DNA of 40,843 nucleotides from Limosilactobacillus rudii. Lineage in GTDB: Bacteria; Bacillota; Bacilli; Lactobacillales; Lactobacillaceae. Below are positions 33,197 to 40,843 of this stretch, piece after piece. The stretch is taken from the NCBI RefSeq assembly GCF_014145455.1, contig NZ_JACIVB010000061.1, forward strand, positions 1-40,843, written 5' to 3'. Numbering within the stretch: the stretch's first letter is position 1; each line of letters opens with the position of its first letter. The notes under the pieces are model-generated. The model did no database searches, was not told where the DNA came from, and saw nothing but the letters and a program-made list of their open reading frames with translations. The position numbers were made by a program, and so were the translations under genes.

Positions 33197-34969
33197 TTAC
33201 AGTAGGTGCTGTTCTTTCATTAATTCACCAATCCAATTCTTTTTAATTTTCCTTAATAGTGGCTTTTCAATAAGTTTTGGAATTGGTAGGTCCATATCCT
33301 CAAGTGGCTTTTTGTCATTCATATAGTACATTGCCCGGATAAGTTCACGAATATCATAAATGGAGTTAAAGACTTCAGGGACTCCGCGGTCAACATTTAA
33401 CAGGGAGTAGACAGCTTCCATTGCTGTTCGGACAGAATATTCAGTCGTGAAGACAGTATCACGGGTTGGGGATTCTGCAAAATTACCGATAAAGGCTAAG
33501 TTTGCAGAACCCTGAGGAACGACATCAGGACGGTCGCCTTTAACTCTTGGCATAAAGTAGCTAGTAATGAATGGCATATATACAGGAACGGTATTGATAG
33601 ATTCTTCTGCTGCTAATTCATCAATTAATGCTTCTGGTACGCCGAGGTGGTAAAGCCATTCCTTGGTAATTTCTTCGCCGGTACAATCGACAATTCGTTT
33701 CTTGATATAATTACCTTCTGTGTCCGAGTAAAGGCCATAAATCCAAACGATTGTTTCATTAGGTTTTTGGTTCTTAAAGTGTGGTTGACGGTGGATTGTC
33801 CAACTAAGCATCCAGTTAGAATCTGTAACAGTAATAATTCCACCAGTGTTTACTTTTCCATCGTGAAGGTCACGTTTAGTTAATCGTTCAATGTATGGTT
33901 CTACCTGTGGATTTTTAATTGTGGCTGTTGCCGAGATAAACCAGCTACGGTTAGGAATATTTTTGCAAAAGACGTCAGGATGACCAAATGCTGGAGATTG
34001 TTTTGCAATATTTTCCCAAAGCTTCCAGCTACCACCTAATGCACTAGTTGGCTGGGCAACTTGGTGGTGACTGCCATAGTTTGAACTTTCGGTGATGGAA
34101 CCGTTAGTGACAAAGACAATATCATCATCAGTAAGGTCAATTGTCTTGTCTTCGTTATCCTGCTTGAGAATAATTTTCTTAGCATGCTTTTCGCCATTTT
34201 TGGTATCAATAAGAACATTTTGAACTTGGGTATTATATTCAAACTTAACCCCGTGATCTTTAAGGTAAGCAAGAAGCGGTTTGGTCATTGATTCATACTG
34301 GTTATACTTATTAAATTTAAGGGCAGTAAAATCAGGCAAACCGTCAATATGGTGAATAAAACGCATTGCATACCGCCGCATTTCAGCGAGGGAATGCCAC
34401 TTTTCAAAAGCAAACATTGTTGACCAATAGATCCAGAAATTACTCTTAAAGAAATCTTCTGAGAAGTAGTCGCCAATTGTAAGGTCACCGAGTTGGTCTT
34501 CAGGTGTAAGAATTAATTTCATTAGTTCCTTAGTCGACTTTCCAAGGAGGTACTTGCCGTCTGTTGGAACTTCATTACCACGGTTATAAGTTAAACGACA
34601 GTTAGAACTATTGGGGTCATCTTTATCTAGCCAGTAATATTCATCGAGGTAAGATGCACCGGGAATTTCTAATGATGGAATTGAGCGGTACATATCCCAC
34701 ATACATTCAAAATGGTTTTCCATTTCTCGACCACCACGGGTAACAAAGCCAACATCAGGGCGATCTTGACCATCTAATGAACCACCGGCAATTGGCAGTT
34801 CTTCAAAAATATGAATATTTTCACCGGGCATTTGTGCATCCCTTATTAAGAAGACGGCGGCAGAAAGTCCGGCTAATCCGGCACCAATGATATAAGCGTG
34901 TTTTTTATCAACGCCGGCTGGTTTGCGTGGCCGGGCAAAGGCTTCATAGTTTCCATTAGAATAGTACAT
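33197..34969 (-). CDS. ohyA: Oleate hydratase (myosin-cross-reactive antigen family)
   Basis: A 590-residue FAD enzyme that adds water to the cis-9 double bond of oleic or linoleic acid to give 10-hydroxy fatty acids. The FAD-binding GxGxxG is at residues 29-34 (IIGAGLAGLSAA). The family hallmark is FVTRGGREMENHFECMWDM; E82 in REM aligns with the catalytic glutamate of characterised hydratases. A further family block is WIYWSTMFAFEKWHSLAEMRRY. The upstream in-frame ATG at 35002 lacks a ribosome site; GGAAGGAGA precedes this one. It detoxifies host or dietary unsaturated fatty acids. A minus-strand TACAAT (35020-35015) may be its -10 box. Confidence 0.97.
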   Translation of the reverse strand: MYYSNGNYEAFARPRKPAGVDKKHAYIIGAGLAGLSAAVFLIRDAQMPGENIHIFEELPIAGGSLDGQDRPDVGFVTRGGREMENHFECMWDMYRSIPSLEIPGASYLDEYYWLDKDDPNSSNCRLTYNRGNEVPTDGKYLLGKSTKELMKLILTPEDQLGDLTIGDYFSEDFFKSNFWIYWSTMFAFEKWHSLAEMRRYAMRFIHHIDGLPDFTALKFNKYNQYESMTKPLLAYLKDHGVKFEYNTQVQNVLIDTKNGEKHAKKIILKQDNEDKTIDLTDDDIVFVTNGSITESSNYGSHHQVAQPTSALGGSWKLWENIAKQSPAFGHPDVFCKNIPNRSWFISATATIKNPQVEPYIERLTKRDLHDGKVNTGGIITVTDSNWMLSWTIHRQPHFKNQKPNETIVWIYGLYSDTEGNYIKKRIVDCTGEEITKEWLYHLGVPEALIDELAAEESINTVPVYMPFITSYFMPRVKGDRPDVVPQGSANLAFIGNFAESPTRDTVFTTEYSVRTAMEAVYSLLNVDRGVPEVFNSIYDIRELIRAMYYMNDKKPLEDMDLPIPKLIEKPLLRKIKKNWIGELMKEQHLL

Positions 34970-35121
34970 AAAAACGTCTCCTTCCAGACAAAAACAGTAC
35001 ATGTATCCACTAACATTGTATCGCTTTCTAAGAATGATTTCCTGGGAAATAAATTCAGGGTACAGAATTTATTAAAAACGCTTATAATTAGTTGAGTAAT
35101 ATTATTGGAGGAGGGTTAGAA

Positions 35122-36465
35122 GTGATTGAAATAAATAAGCATAAGTATACATTTCCCAAAATACTTACTTTTGGTTTCCTTATTGTTATCCTTATGGGAA
35201 CTATTTTACTTTCATTACCATTTGCGACCCGCACTGGTGAAACGACTAATTTTATGACCGCTTTTTTCACATCAACGAGTGCGACCTGTGTTACCGGATT
35301 AACCCTAGTTAGTACGGCAACTCATTGGACATTATTTGGTCAAATTGTAATTGCAATTTTAATAGAAATTGGTGGGTTAGGATTTATGACCTTCGCAGTT
35401 ATGATGTCACTACTTGTTCGGCAAAGAATGCGGATGTCGACACGATTGCTGACCCAGGAAGCACTAAATCTTGATCACTTGTCACAGCTAAATGTAGTGT
35501 ATCTGATTATCAAACTTTCATTGCTGATTCAGCTAACCGGTAGTATTTTTTTGTTTTTTGATTTTTATCCCCGTTATGGGTTGAAAAAGGGAATATGGTT
35601 TAGTATATTTCATTCAATTTCTGCTTTTTGTAACGCGGGCTTTGACTTATTTGATAATAGTATTGCTAATTATGCGAATGATTCTTACATGCTTTGTGTG
35701 TTGGCAGTATTGATTGTTGCAGGCTCTCTTGGCTTTTTAGTATGGAAAGATATTTTAAATTATCCTAAATACCATCGGTTATCGTTACATACTCAGCTTG
35801 CTTTACGCACTGGGGCAGTTTTATTTGTTTTATCGATTATTGTTTACTTTATTACAGAAAAGAATCTTGCCCAGTTAAGTGATAAGTTGAGTTTTTCGCA
35901 CCGAATTATCAACACGATCTTTATGGCAATTACTCCACGGACGGCAGGTTTAGTAACTTTTCCATATACGGAACTGAGTGCTGCTGGAATTGCATTCACG
36001 GTTATTTTAATGTTTATTGGGGGAACGCCAGGATCAACTGCGGGTGGTGTAAAGACAACGACAATTGGTTTATTGACAATCCAGAGTTTTGCAACGTTAC
36101 GCGGGCAGCGGGATACTACTTTTGCTCACCGGCGTTTTACGCAGGAAAATATTTATCGGGCATTGACCTTGTTATTTGTTGCGTTATTTATTTTATTAGT
36201 TTCAATTTTACTTTTGGTTGAAACGCAGGACCTACCGAAGCACGATTCGCTTGCATACGTTACTTTTGAAGCGGTTGCGGCGTTTGGAACAACGGGAATT
36301 TCATTGGGAATAACAACCCACCTTAATCTGCTTGGACAATTAATTATTATGTTCTTAATGTTTGTTGGGCGGGTTGGGATCTATACAGTTATGTTCTCAA
36401 TTTTAAATGCAAATTCTGCCACAAAGAATTATCGATATCCAGAGGAGAGTGTGTTAATTGGCTAA
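35122..36465 (+). CDS. ktrB: Potassium transporter membrane subunit (KtrB/TrkH family)
   Basis: A 447-residue four-fold M1-P-M2 potassium channel-like transporter. Filter loops are visible in TSTSATCVTGLTL, SAFCNAGFDLF, AITPRTAGLV and FGTTGISLGIT, each with its conserved glycine. The start is GTG at 35122 with GGAGGAGGG 7-10 bases before it; an in-frame TTG at 35092 lies upstream of that site. A TATAAT box sits at 35083-35088. It overlaps the ktrA gene by 8 bases. Confidence 0.95.
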   Translation: MIEINKHKYTFPKILTFGFLIVILMGTILLSLPFATRTGETTNFMTAFFTSTSATCVTGLTLVSTATHWTLFGQIVIAILIEIGGLGFMTFAVMMSLLVRQRMRMSTRLLTQEALNLDHLSQLNVVYLIIKLSLLIQLTGSIFLFFDFYPRYGLKKGIWFSIFHSISAFCNAGFDLFDNSIANYANDSYMLCVLAVLIVAGSLGFLVWKDILNYPKYHRLSLHTQLALRTGAVLFVLSIIVYFITEKNLAQLSDKLSFSHRIINTIFMAITPRTAGLVTFPYTELSAAGIAFTVILMFIGGTPGSTAGGVKTTTIGLLTIQSFATLRGQRDTTFAHRRFTQENIYRALTLLFVALFILLVSILLLVETQDLPKHDSLAYVTFEAVAAFGTTGISLGITTHLNLLGQLIIMFLMFVGRVGIYTVMFSILNANSATKNYRYPEESVLIG

Positions 36466-37126
36466 AAAAGAAAGTTATGCTGTTATTGGAATTGGTCAGT
36501 TTGGAGCATCGATATGTGAAGCCCTAGTGCAAGCAGGCCAGGAAGTGTTGGCAATCGATGCTAACGAGGAGGTTGTTAATGAATTTGCTGGTTCAGTTAT
36601 GCGTGCGGTGATTGCAGATGCACAAGATGAGGATGCACTGCGGGACCTTGATATTGGTAGTTTTGACCACGTGTATATTTCAATTGGGAAGAATGTTGAA
36701 GCTAGTATCATGGCAACTCTAATTGCAAAAGAGTTAGGAGCACCAGATGTGATTTGCCGAGCGGAAAATGTTAATCATGCTCGAGTCTTGGAGCGGGTTG
36801 GCGCTGACATGGTTGTACGTCCGGAGCATGATTTGGCTAAACGATTAATTTTCCAGCAGTTAAACCCAAGTGTAGTTGACTATGTTACCTTGAGTAAGGA
36901 AATTACATTAGCAGAAGTTAATATTAATAATCCAAAATTCTTTGGCAAAACGCTTGATGAACTCGATTTTCGGAATCGCTATAATGTTAATGTAATTATT
37001 ATCGTTAGCAAGGACGATGAGGTTAACCAGATGCCGCAAGCAAATGACGTTATTCAGCCTCATGATAAGATTACAGTTGTTGGTAATATAAAGGATATTC
37101 GGAAGCTAAACGATATTGTTAGTTAA
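36458..37126 (+). CDS. ktrA: Potassium transport regulatory subunit (KtrA/TrkA RCK protein)
   Basis: A 222-residue cytoplasmic RCK protein. The nucleotide-binding fold has GIGQFGASICEAL and an acidic end of the second strand (LAIDANEE). The C-terminal RCK_C domain begins near EITLAEVNI. It binds ATP/ADP, and often c-di-AMP in Firmicutes, and gates KtrB. The start is TTG with AGAGGAGAG about 10 bases upstream, within the end of ktrB. Confidence 0.95.
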   Translation: MAKKESYAVIGIGQFGASICEALVQAGQEVLAIDANEEVVNEFAGSVMRAVIADAQDEDALRDLDIGSFDHVYISIGKNVEASIMATLIAKELGAPDVICRAENVNHARVLERVGADMVVRPEHDLAKRLIFQQLNPSVVDYVTLSKEITLAEVNINNPKFFGKTLDELDFRNRYNVNVIIIVSKDDEVNQMPQANDVIQPHDKITVVGNIKDIRKLNDIVS

Positions 37127-37146
37127 TTATAATTAGGTGAAGAGAA

Positions 37147-37701
37147 TTGAGAATTATAGTTTTGATTATCGCGATTATTGCTGTTATAATCCTTGCTAGT
37201 GCTTGGGGGATGTTTCAAAAACAATTAGCGTGGAAAGTAATTAATAATGAATTAAGGGCAAAAAATGATATTAAAGTCGTTGATATGCTAGTCAACAATG
37301 GGAAAAATATTGTGACAATTGCCCAACAGTTGGTAACATCGAGTAAAATCTTTGAAGTAGTAGGCGATGTTAAGCAAGCGCAGAAGTTAAAAAGCAAGAT
37401 TCAAGCAGCAGCTGTGGCAGATCGTGCAGAGATTATAACGGATGACGTGGCCAATCTAGGTTTCAAGGACCATTCAGTTAACTATGTAATTATTAATAAT
37501 CTTCAGCAAATAAAACCAGCAATTACTCGCCAACGCATTTTACAGGAAGCAATTCGAATCTTAAATGTTGATGGGACGATCTTTATCATTAATTCAAGCC
37601 ACCTTAATGATTATCATCGTTTGCTAGAATATTATGGATTTAAAAACGTTCTTATAAAACGAATTGGTAGCAGTAAAATAATGGTGGTTAAAAGAAATTA
37701 A
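37147..37701 (+). CDS. Membrane-anchored methyltransferase-like protein
   Basis: 184 residues. One N-terminal helix (about residues 2-20) precedes a domain that resembles a class I SAM methyltransferase: AEIITDDVANLGFKDHSVNY, then a QEAIRILNVDGTIFIIN strand, and a C-terminal YYGFKNVLIKRIG. The glycine-rich SAM loop at the start of the fold is not recognisable (KVVDMLVNNGKNI), so it may be inactive or bind another ligand. The start is TTG with an AGGTGAAG site. It lies 20 bases after ktrA and is likely co-transcribed. Its role is unknown. Confidence 0.7.
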   Translation: MRIIVLIIAIIAVIILASAWGMFQKQLAWKVINNELRAKNDIKVVDMLVNNGKNIVTIAQQLVTSSKIFEVVGDVKQAQKLKSKIQAAAVADRAEIITDDVANLGFKDHSVNYVIINNLQQIKPAITRQRILQEAIRILNVDGTIFIINSSHLNDYHRLLEYYGFKNVLIKRIGSSKIMVVKRN

Positions 37702-37707
37702 AATAAT

Positions 37708-37757
37708 AAAATGGTGATTATAATTTGCGGTATTTACCCATATTAATCACCATTTTT
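37708..37757. terminator. Bidirectional terminator
   Basis: AAAATGGTGATTA pairs with TTAATCACCATTTTT, lying between the ktr operon and the convergent Rpn-type gene. Confidence 0.85.
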
Positions 37758-37762
37758 ATTTA

Positions 37763-38800
37763 TTAGTTTAAATACTTTTCGACTTGCTTATCATCTAAGT
37801 TAAAACTACTTTTAACGCTTTTTTTGATGCTATTATTATCGATTCCAGCATCTTGCAAACCTTTAATAAAATTATGAATTGCATTTTCTTGTGACTCTTT
37901 TAAATTATTCCAGCTTGCTACTAATTTACCTTGCTCTTTGGTTAATTCAGCTTGTCCCTTTGCCATTTGCTCTTTCTGTTTCTCCATCGCTTCTTTCTGC
38001 TTTTCTATTTCATCTCTTTGTTTCTCCATCTCCGCTTTCTGCTGCATTGTCTCTTCTCTTTGCTTTTCTATTTCTTTTTCCAGCTGCATTATCTCTTCTC
38101 TTTGCTTTTTCATTTTCTCTTCTCTGATTTGTTGATCCATTTCATACATTGAGAGTCGCATATATTCCGCCCTCCATTTCCGGTTCTGCTTTACTTTCTC
38201 CATCCTTTCTCTTAATTTTACGACAAGATTATCCGGCGTTTCAACTTTCCGCTGTGCAATTATATCAAGAACTGCCTGCATTTTAGTATCAACCTCGTGC
38301 TTGGTTGAGGGAATGTTGAATAAGATATCGGATTGACCGTCGCAAACGATATGCTCTGGGGCGTTGTCAATATGTTTATGTAAGGTATAGCGTTGGAAGC
38401 CAAGATTAAAGGGATCAAAATTACAAAAGAAAATAACATAGGAATCATCAGCGGTATCATAGCTCTTTCCCTTATCGTATGACTCCATCGTACTAGCTGC
38501 TTGGTAGTACCGAATCCGTTTGGCGAGATTGTGTTTGTTGACGACTTGCATTTCAATATCGTAGTGATTATTATGCTCATCGGTGGTGTAAATATCAAAG
38601 CGAACTGCTTTTGCATCTGGTGCGGGTGCAAGTTCTTGCTGGTTATTAGGAAACTGAATGTCTTTTATGTTTAAGGTCGGCAAAATCCTACGCAATAATT
38701 CCAGACAAATATCCTTATCAAGCATAACCTTATTGAAGATATAATCATCAGTTAGATCAGCATTTTCCCATCTTTTACGTAATGTTAATTCGTTGTTCAT
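37763..38800 (-). CDS. Rpn/PD-(D/E)XK nuclease family protein, second copy
   Basis: A 345-residue paralogue of the protein at 2826-3794. It shares the ADLTDDYIFNKVML start, RFDIY (D69), the core D81-x-E83-M-Q85 and a related C-terminal module (DNNSIKKSVK to EKYLN). Between them, residues about 225-300 form a long K/E/Q/M heptad-rich segment predicted to be a coiled coil, in place of the EGKR linker of the other copy. AGGAG is 7 bases before the ATG at 38800. An earlier ATG at 38875 has no such site. Probably a DNA-cleaving or recombination-stimulating protein; no flanking terminal repeats were seen. Confidence 0.85.
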   Translation of the reverse strand: MNNELTLRKRWENADLTDDYIFNKVMLDKDICLELLRRILPTLNIKDIQFPNNQQELAPAPDAKAVRFDIYTTDEHNNHYDIEMQVVNKHNLAKRIRYYQAASTMESYDKGKSYDTADDSYVIFFCNFDPFNLGFQRYTLHKHIDNAPEHIVCDGQSDILFNIPSTKHEVDTKMQAVLDIIAQRKVETPDNLVVKLRERMEKVKQNRKWRAEYMRLSMYEMDQQIREEKMKKQREEIMQLEKEIEKQREETMQQKAEMEKQRDEIEKQKEAMEKQKEQMAKGQAELTKEQGKLVASWNNLKESQENAIHNFIKGLQDAGIDNNSIKKSVKSSFNLDDKQVEKYLN

Positions 38801-38937
38801 CCATGTTCTCCTATTATATAGAATCAGAGGAACACCCTCTAATAATATATATACGTAATAAATTAGCGATTGCATTATTTTATTTAAGGGACGGAAAAGT
38901 TGATTGCTGAAGCTAAGGAGAATTCGCTGAAAGGGTA

Positions 38938-38966
38938 TTGCTCCCCCCCCGAAAAAATAATATTAT
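38938..38966 (+). promoter_or_regulatory. Promoter with a C8 tract in its spacer
   Basis: TTGCTC (38938-38943) and TATTAT (38961-38966) are 17 bases apart. The spacer begins with the poly-C run (38943-38950), which also supplies the last base of the -35 box. Slippage in the run would change spacer length. It lies about 50 bases before the small LPXTG gene. Confidence 0.55.
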
Positions 38967-39018
38967 CGGCTTGTAATCACTATCGGGTGATTAAGATTTG
39001 AAATGGGAGGATATTATA

Positions 39019-39621
39019 ATGAATATGAAAAATAAGTTGATGTTGTCAGGTGTTTCATTAGTAGCTGCGTTAACTTTAGGTGCTACGACTGTTACAGCTC
39101 ATGCTGCTACTTATGATGAAATGAATGCAAAGTGGAACCAGAAAATGGAAGAAGGTAATAAGAAGGGGCTTGTTAATGCGCCGTGGCTCGACCTACAATC
39201 AGCAGCTGAACAAGGTGATCCTGAAGCACAAGCATGGATGAAGCAAGTCGATGGTAACAAAGGTAACGCCCAGTCACAACCGGCTCAAAACACCCCATCA
39301 CAAGGTCAAAATACCAATGGTGCAAATACTGCTACTGTAAGTGCCGGGAATAATTCAGCACAAGGTAATACTTCAGTGCAAAGTAATAGTACTGCTCAAA
39401 ATAATCAAGCCACTGTTGTAACTAATAAGGTGGCAAGTGCTAAGACGACTACTCCAGCTAATCTTGCAACATCAAATGTTACACCAGTTAAGGCTGACAA
39501 TGGGATGAAGACTTTACCACAAACTGGTAATGCTAATACCCAAGCAGCAGTCACAACTGGTTTAGGCTTGGCAACACTCGCTGGAATGTTTGGTTTAGGT
39601 TACATGAAGAAGCGGGCTTAA
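39019..39621 (+). CDS. Small LPXTG-anchored surface protein
   Basis: A 200-residue precursor. The signal peptide ends at about residue 28-30 (TAHAAT). A short N-terminal domain follows (YDEMNAKWNQKMEEGNKKG), which includes a Sel1-like stretch (AAEQGDPEAQAWMKQ). Then come about 90 residues of Gln/Asn/Thr/Ser-rich tether, LPQTG, a hydrophobic segment and a KKRA tail. It is exported and attached to peptidoglycan by sortase A. The ATG at 39019 follows GGGAGG; a TTG at 38998 precedes that site. Function unknown. Expression may vary through the C8 tract in its promoter. Confidence 0.88.
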   Translation: MNMKNKLMLSGVSLVAALTLGATTVTAHAATYDEMNAKWNQKMEEGNKKGLVNAPWLDLQSAAEQGDPEAQAWMKQVDGNKGNAQSQPAQNTPSQGQNTNGANTATVSAGNNSAQGNTSVQSNSTAQNNQATVVTNKVASAKTTTPANLATSNVTPVKADNGMKTLPQTGNANTQAAVTTGLGLATLAGMFGLGYMKKRA

Positions 39622-39647
39622 GCAATTATCTAATTTATCTTTTCTAA

Positions 39648-39692
39648 ATAAAAATAGAGTCAAACGCAATTACGTTCGGCTCTATTTTTTTG
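39648..39692 (+). terminator. Rho-independent terminator after the small LPXTG gene
   Basis: AAAATAGAG and CTCTATTTT arms with an inner ACG/CGT pair, followed by T7. Confidence 0.85.
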
Positions 39693-39750
39693 GTTAAGTT
39701 GCAAAATCATATTGGTAAAAGAATTGCACCATCGTTAAAATTTATTACTT

Positions 39751-39766
39751 AATTACTCTCCCAAAA
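39751..39766. repeat. 16-bp direct repeat, second copy at 40513-40528
   Basis: AATTACTCTCCCAAAA occurs identically at 39751-39766 and 40513-40528. On the minus strand the right copy contains the ribosome site of the lipoprotein gene; the left copy lies beyond its 3' end. Confidence 0.8.
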
Positions 39767-39818
39767 GCAAGTAGTGACAATTTTTTACCTTAGGATGTCT
39801 AACAAAAATTAAAAGAGA

Positions 39819-40508
39819 TTAATCATCGTCAACATCATTATTAGTATCGACATTTTGGTCATCGCTCGGCTGATCTGCTGAATTACTATCGTCGTCATCA
39901 TCATCGTTTTGATCAGATGAACTATCATTGTCGTCATCGCCAGAATTGCTTTGATCACTATTATCCGAAGAACTATTACCGCCCTTGAAACTTTGGGCAA
40001 CTGCTTGGGCATTACTCTTTTGTGAATCAGTTTTATAGTACTTATTGATTAACTCTTGAAGTGAAACTGTAGAAGAAGTATAGCTAGCTTCTGCATCACT
40101 TGCACCACCAGAATGATCCATTTTATAGATGGTTACCTGGTCGCCATTGATGGAGAAAGAAAATGTTCCGACAGTTGATCCTGAACTGACCAGGTATTGG
40201 CCATTATTCCCATTACTATTACTAGTATTTGTACCAAAGGATAGTTCATCGCTAGGACTTGGCGCACTGCCAAATACTTCTTGATAGGCAAGAACTCCGA
40301 TAATCTTCGGGTCAGATAAACTAGTAGTTTTTTCACTGGAGCTTGCTGAAGAGGAGTTCTTCTGCCGTACAGGTGATTGTTGTGGTTGGCTCGTTTTCTT
40401 AGCACTTGAGGTAGATGAGTCCACTTTCCCGTCTGAAGAATCATTGCTACAGGCAGCAAGGCTAATTCCTGCTAGTAGTGTCATGCTAATTGCAATAATT
40501 TTTTTCAT
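39819..40508 (-). CDS. Secreted lipoprotein with Asp/Ser-rich tail
   Basis: 229 residues. Lipoprotein signal peptide with lipobox LAAC (lipidated Cys20), a Ser/Lys/Gln-rich tether, and a folded part (PKIIGVLAYQEVFG to LQELINKYY) with a GTFSFSINGDQVTIYKMD segment that resembles part of the lipoprotein at 4653. The last 50 or so residues are almost only Asp, Ser, Asn and Gln, which could bind cations or act as a flexible acidic tail. ATG at 40508 or TTG at 40514 could be the start; GGGAGA lies 11 or 5 bases upstream respectively. Function unknown. Confidence 0.82.
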   Translation of the reverse strand: MKKIIAISMTLLAGISLAACSNDSSDGKVDSSTSSAKKTSQPQQSPVRQKNSSSASSSEKTTSLSDPKIIGVLAYQEVFGSAPSPSDELSFGTNTSNSNGNNGQYLVSSGSTVGTFSFSINGDQVTIYKMDHSGGASDAEASYTSSTVSLQELINKYYKTDSQKSNAQAVAQSFKGGNSSSDNSDQSNSGDDDNDSSSDQNDDDDDDSNSADQPSDDQNVDTNNDVDDD

Positions 40509-40576
40509 ATTCAATTACTCTCCCAAAATATGTTATCAGAAATATAGTATATGTTTATCAGAGTTAAAATAAATAG

Positions 40577-40703
40577 CTTTTCAGGAAAAGGCAGTTAGGT
40601 TCAGTAAAAAGTAGTAATAGTCGAATTATATCTCAATCAGATTCCTGAAAATAATAAGTGTTTCCTGAAAAGTGGTTGATAAGAACGATAACTCTCTTAA
40701 AAT
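40577..40703 (+). promoter_or_regulatory. Promoter with TTCCTGAAAA direct repeats
   Basis: TTCCTGAAAA is found at 40642-40651 and 40662-40671, 20 bp apart start to start, with an inverted copy TTTTCAGGAA at 40578-40587. Four bases after the last copy is a promoter: TTGATA (40676-40681), 16 bases, TAAAAT (40698-40703). The layout fits an activator binding just upstream of the -35 box of the gene at 40774. Confidence 0.6.
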
Positions 40704-40773
40704 ACTTAATTGTAAGCAAAATAAAAAAGATTTAGATAGCAAAAGATAAATTATTTATTATGGGGAGCAATGT

Positions 40774-40843
40774 ATGATGAAAAATACCAAAAAATTTCTA
40801 ACTACCACTGCTGTTATTGCTACCGCATTAACTGGGGGGGGGG
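40774..40843 (+). CDS. Start of a secreted protein, cut by the contig end in a G10 run
   Basis: GGGGAG at 40762-40767 precedes two ATGs (40774 and 40777). The visible protein is a signal peptide start (MMKNTKKFLTTTAVIATALT) running into glycine codons made by ten G bases at the very end. Everything after is missing. It is probably a surface or secreted protein; no more can be said. Confidence 0.7.
   Translation, partial: MMKNTKKFLTTTAVIATALTGGG

Noticed and set aside
37879-38152. Leu/Phe/Ser-rich plus-strand frames that look like membrane peptides
   Set aside because: They are antisense to the coiled-coil segment of the Rpn-type gene and lack ribosome sites.

Overview
The window looks like a chromosomal contig from a low-GC lactic acid bacterium. 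It is most likely Limosilactobacillus (Lactobacillus) reuteri or a close relative. The pointers are Mub-type LPXTG adhesins with an LPQTG anchor, Ser-rich lipoproteins, an oleate hydratase, and a urease cluster of the kind known from rodent-adapted L. reuteri. The species call is inference; no rRNA or tRNA gene is present. Both ends cut through surface-protein genes, and the right end stops inside a G10 run.

Region 1 (1-10.8 kb) is a patchwork of single genes, most with their own terminators: the C-terminus of a Mub-like adhesin, a PTS EIIC-type permease, an Rpn/PD-(D/E)XK nuclease-like protein, EF-P, a lipoprotein, a LysR regulator, an LCP ligase, a GNAT acetyltransferase, an unknown CxC protein, an HxlR-like regulator and a HAD hydrolase.

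Region 2 (10.85-21.5 kb) is a self-contained ureolysis cassette between two strong terminators: amt, ureI, ureA, ureB, ureC, ureE, ureF, ureG, ureD, two fluC/crcB genes, and a nickel ECF transporter (cbiMN, cbiQ, cbiO). Urea import, hydrolysis, metallocentre assembly, nickel supply, ammonium transport and probably fluoride export are all encoded on one strand with short gaps or overlaps.

Region 3 (21.5-27.7 kb) is phosphate uptake. An OmpR-type regulator with a degenerate receiver diverges from pstS-pstC-pstA-pstB-phoU, with TTTACA boxes at an 11-bp period between them. A HerA-like ATPase closes the operon.

Region 4 (27.7-32.3 kb) starts with about 1 kb of AT-rich DNA holding a T19 tract and a probable 168-nt small RNA. 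A four-gene exopolysaccharide locus follows: a membrane protein with a degenerate GGDEF domain broken by an in-frame TAG, a 47-residue membrane protein, a cellulose-synthase-like GT2 and a GH8 glycosidase.

Region 5 (32.3-40.8 kb) holds a nitroreductase, oleate hydratase, a KtrAB-type potassium system plus a membrane-anchored methyltransferase-like protein, a second Rpn-type gene, a small LPXTG protein whose promoter spacer contains a C8 tract, an Asp-rich lipoprotein, and the start of another secreted protein behind a direct-repeat operator.
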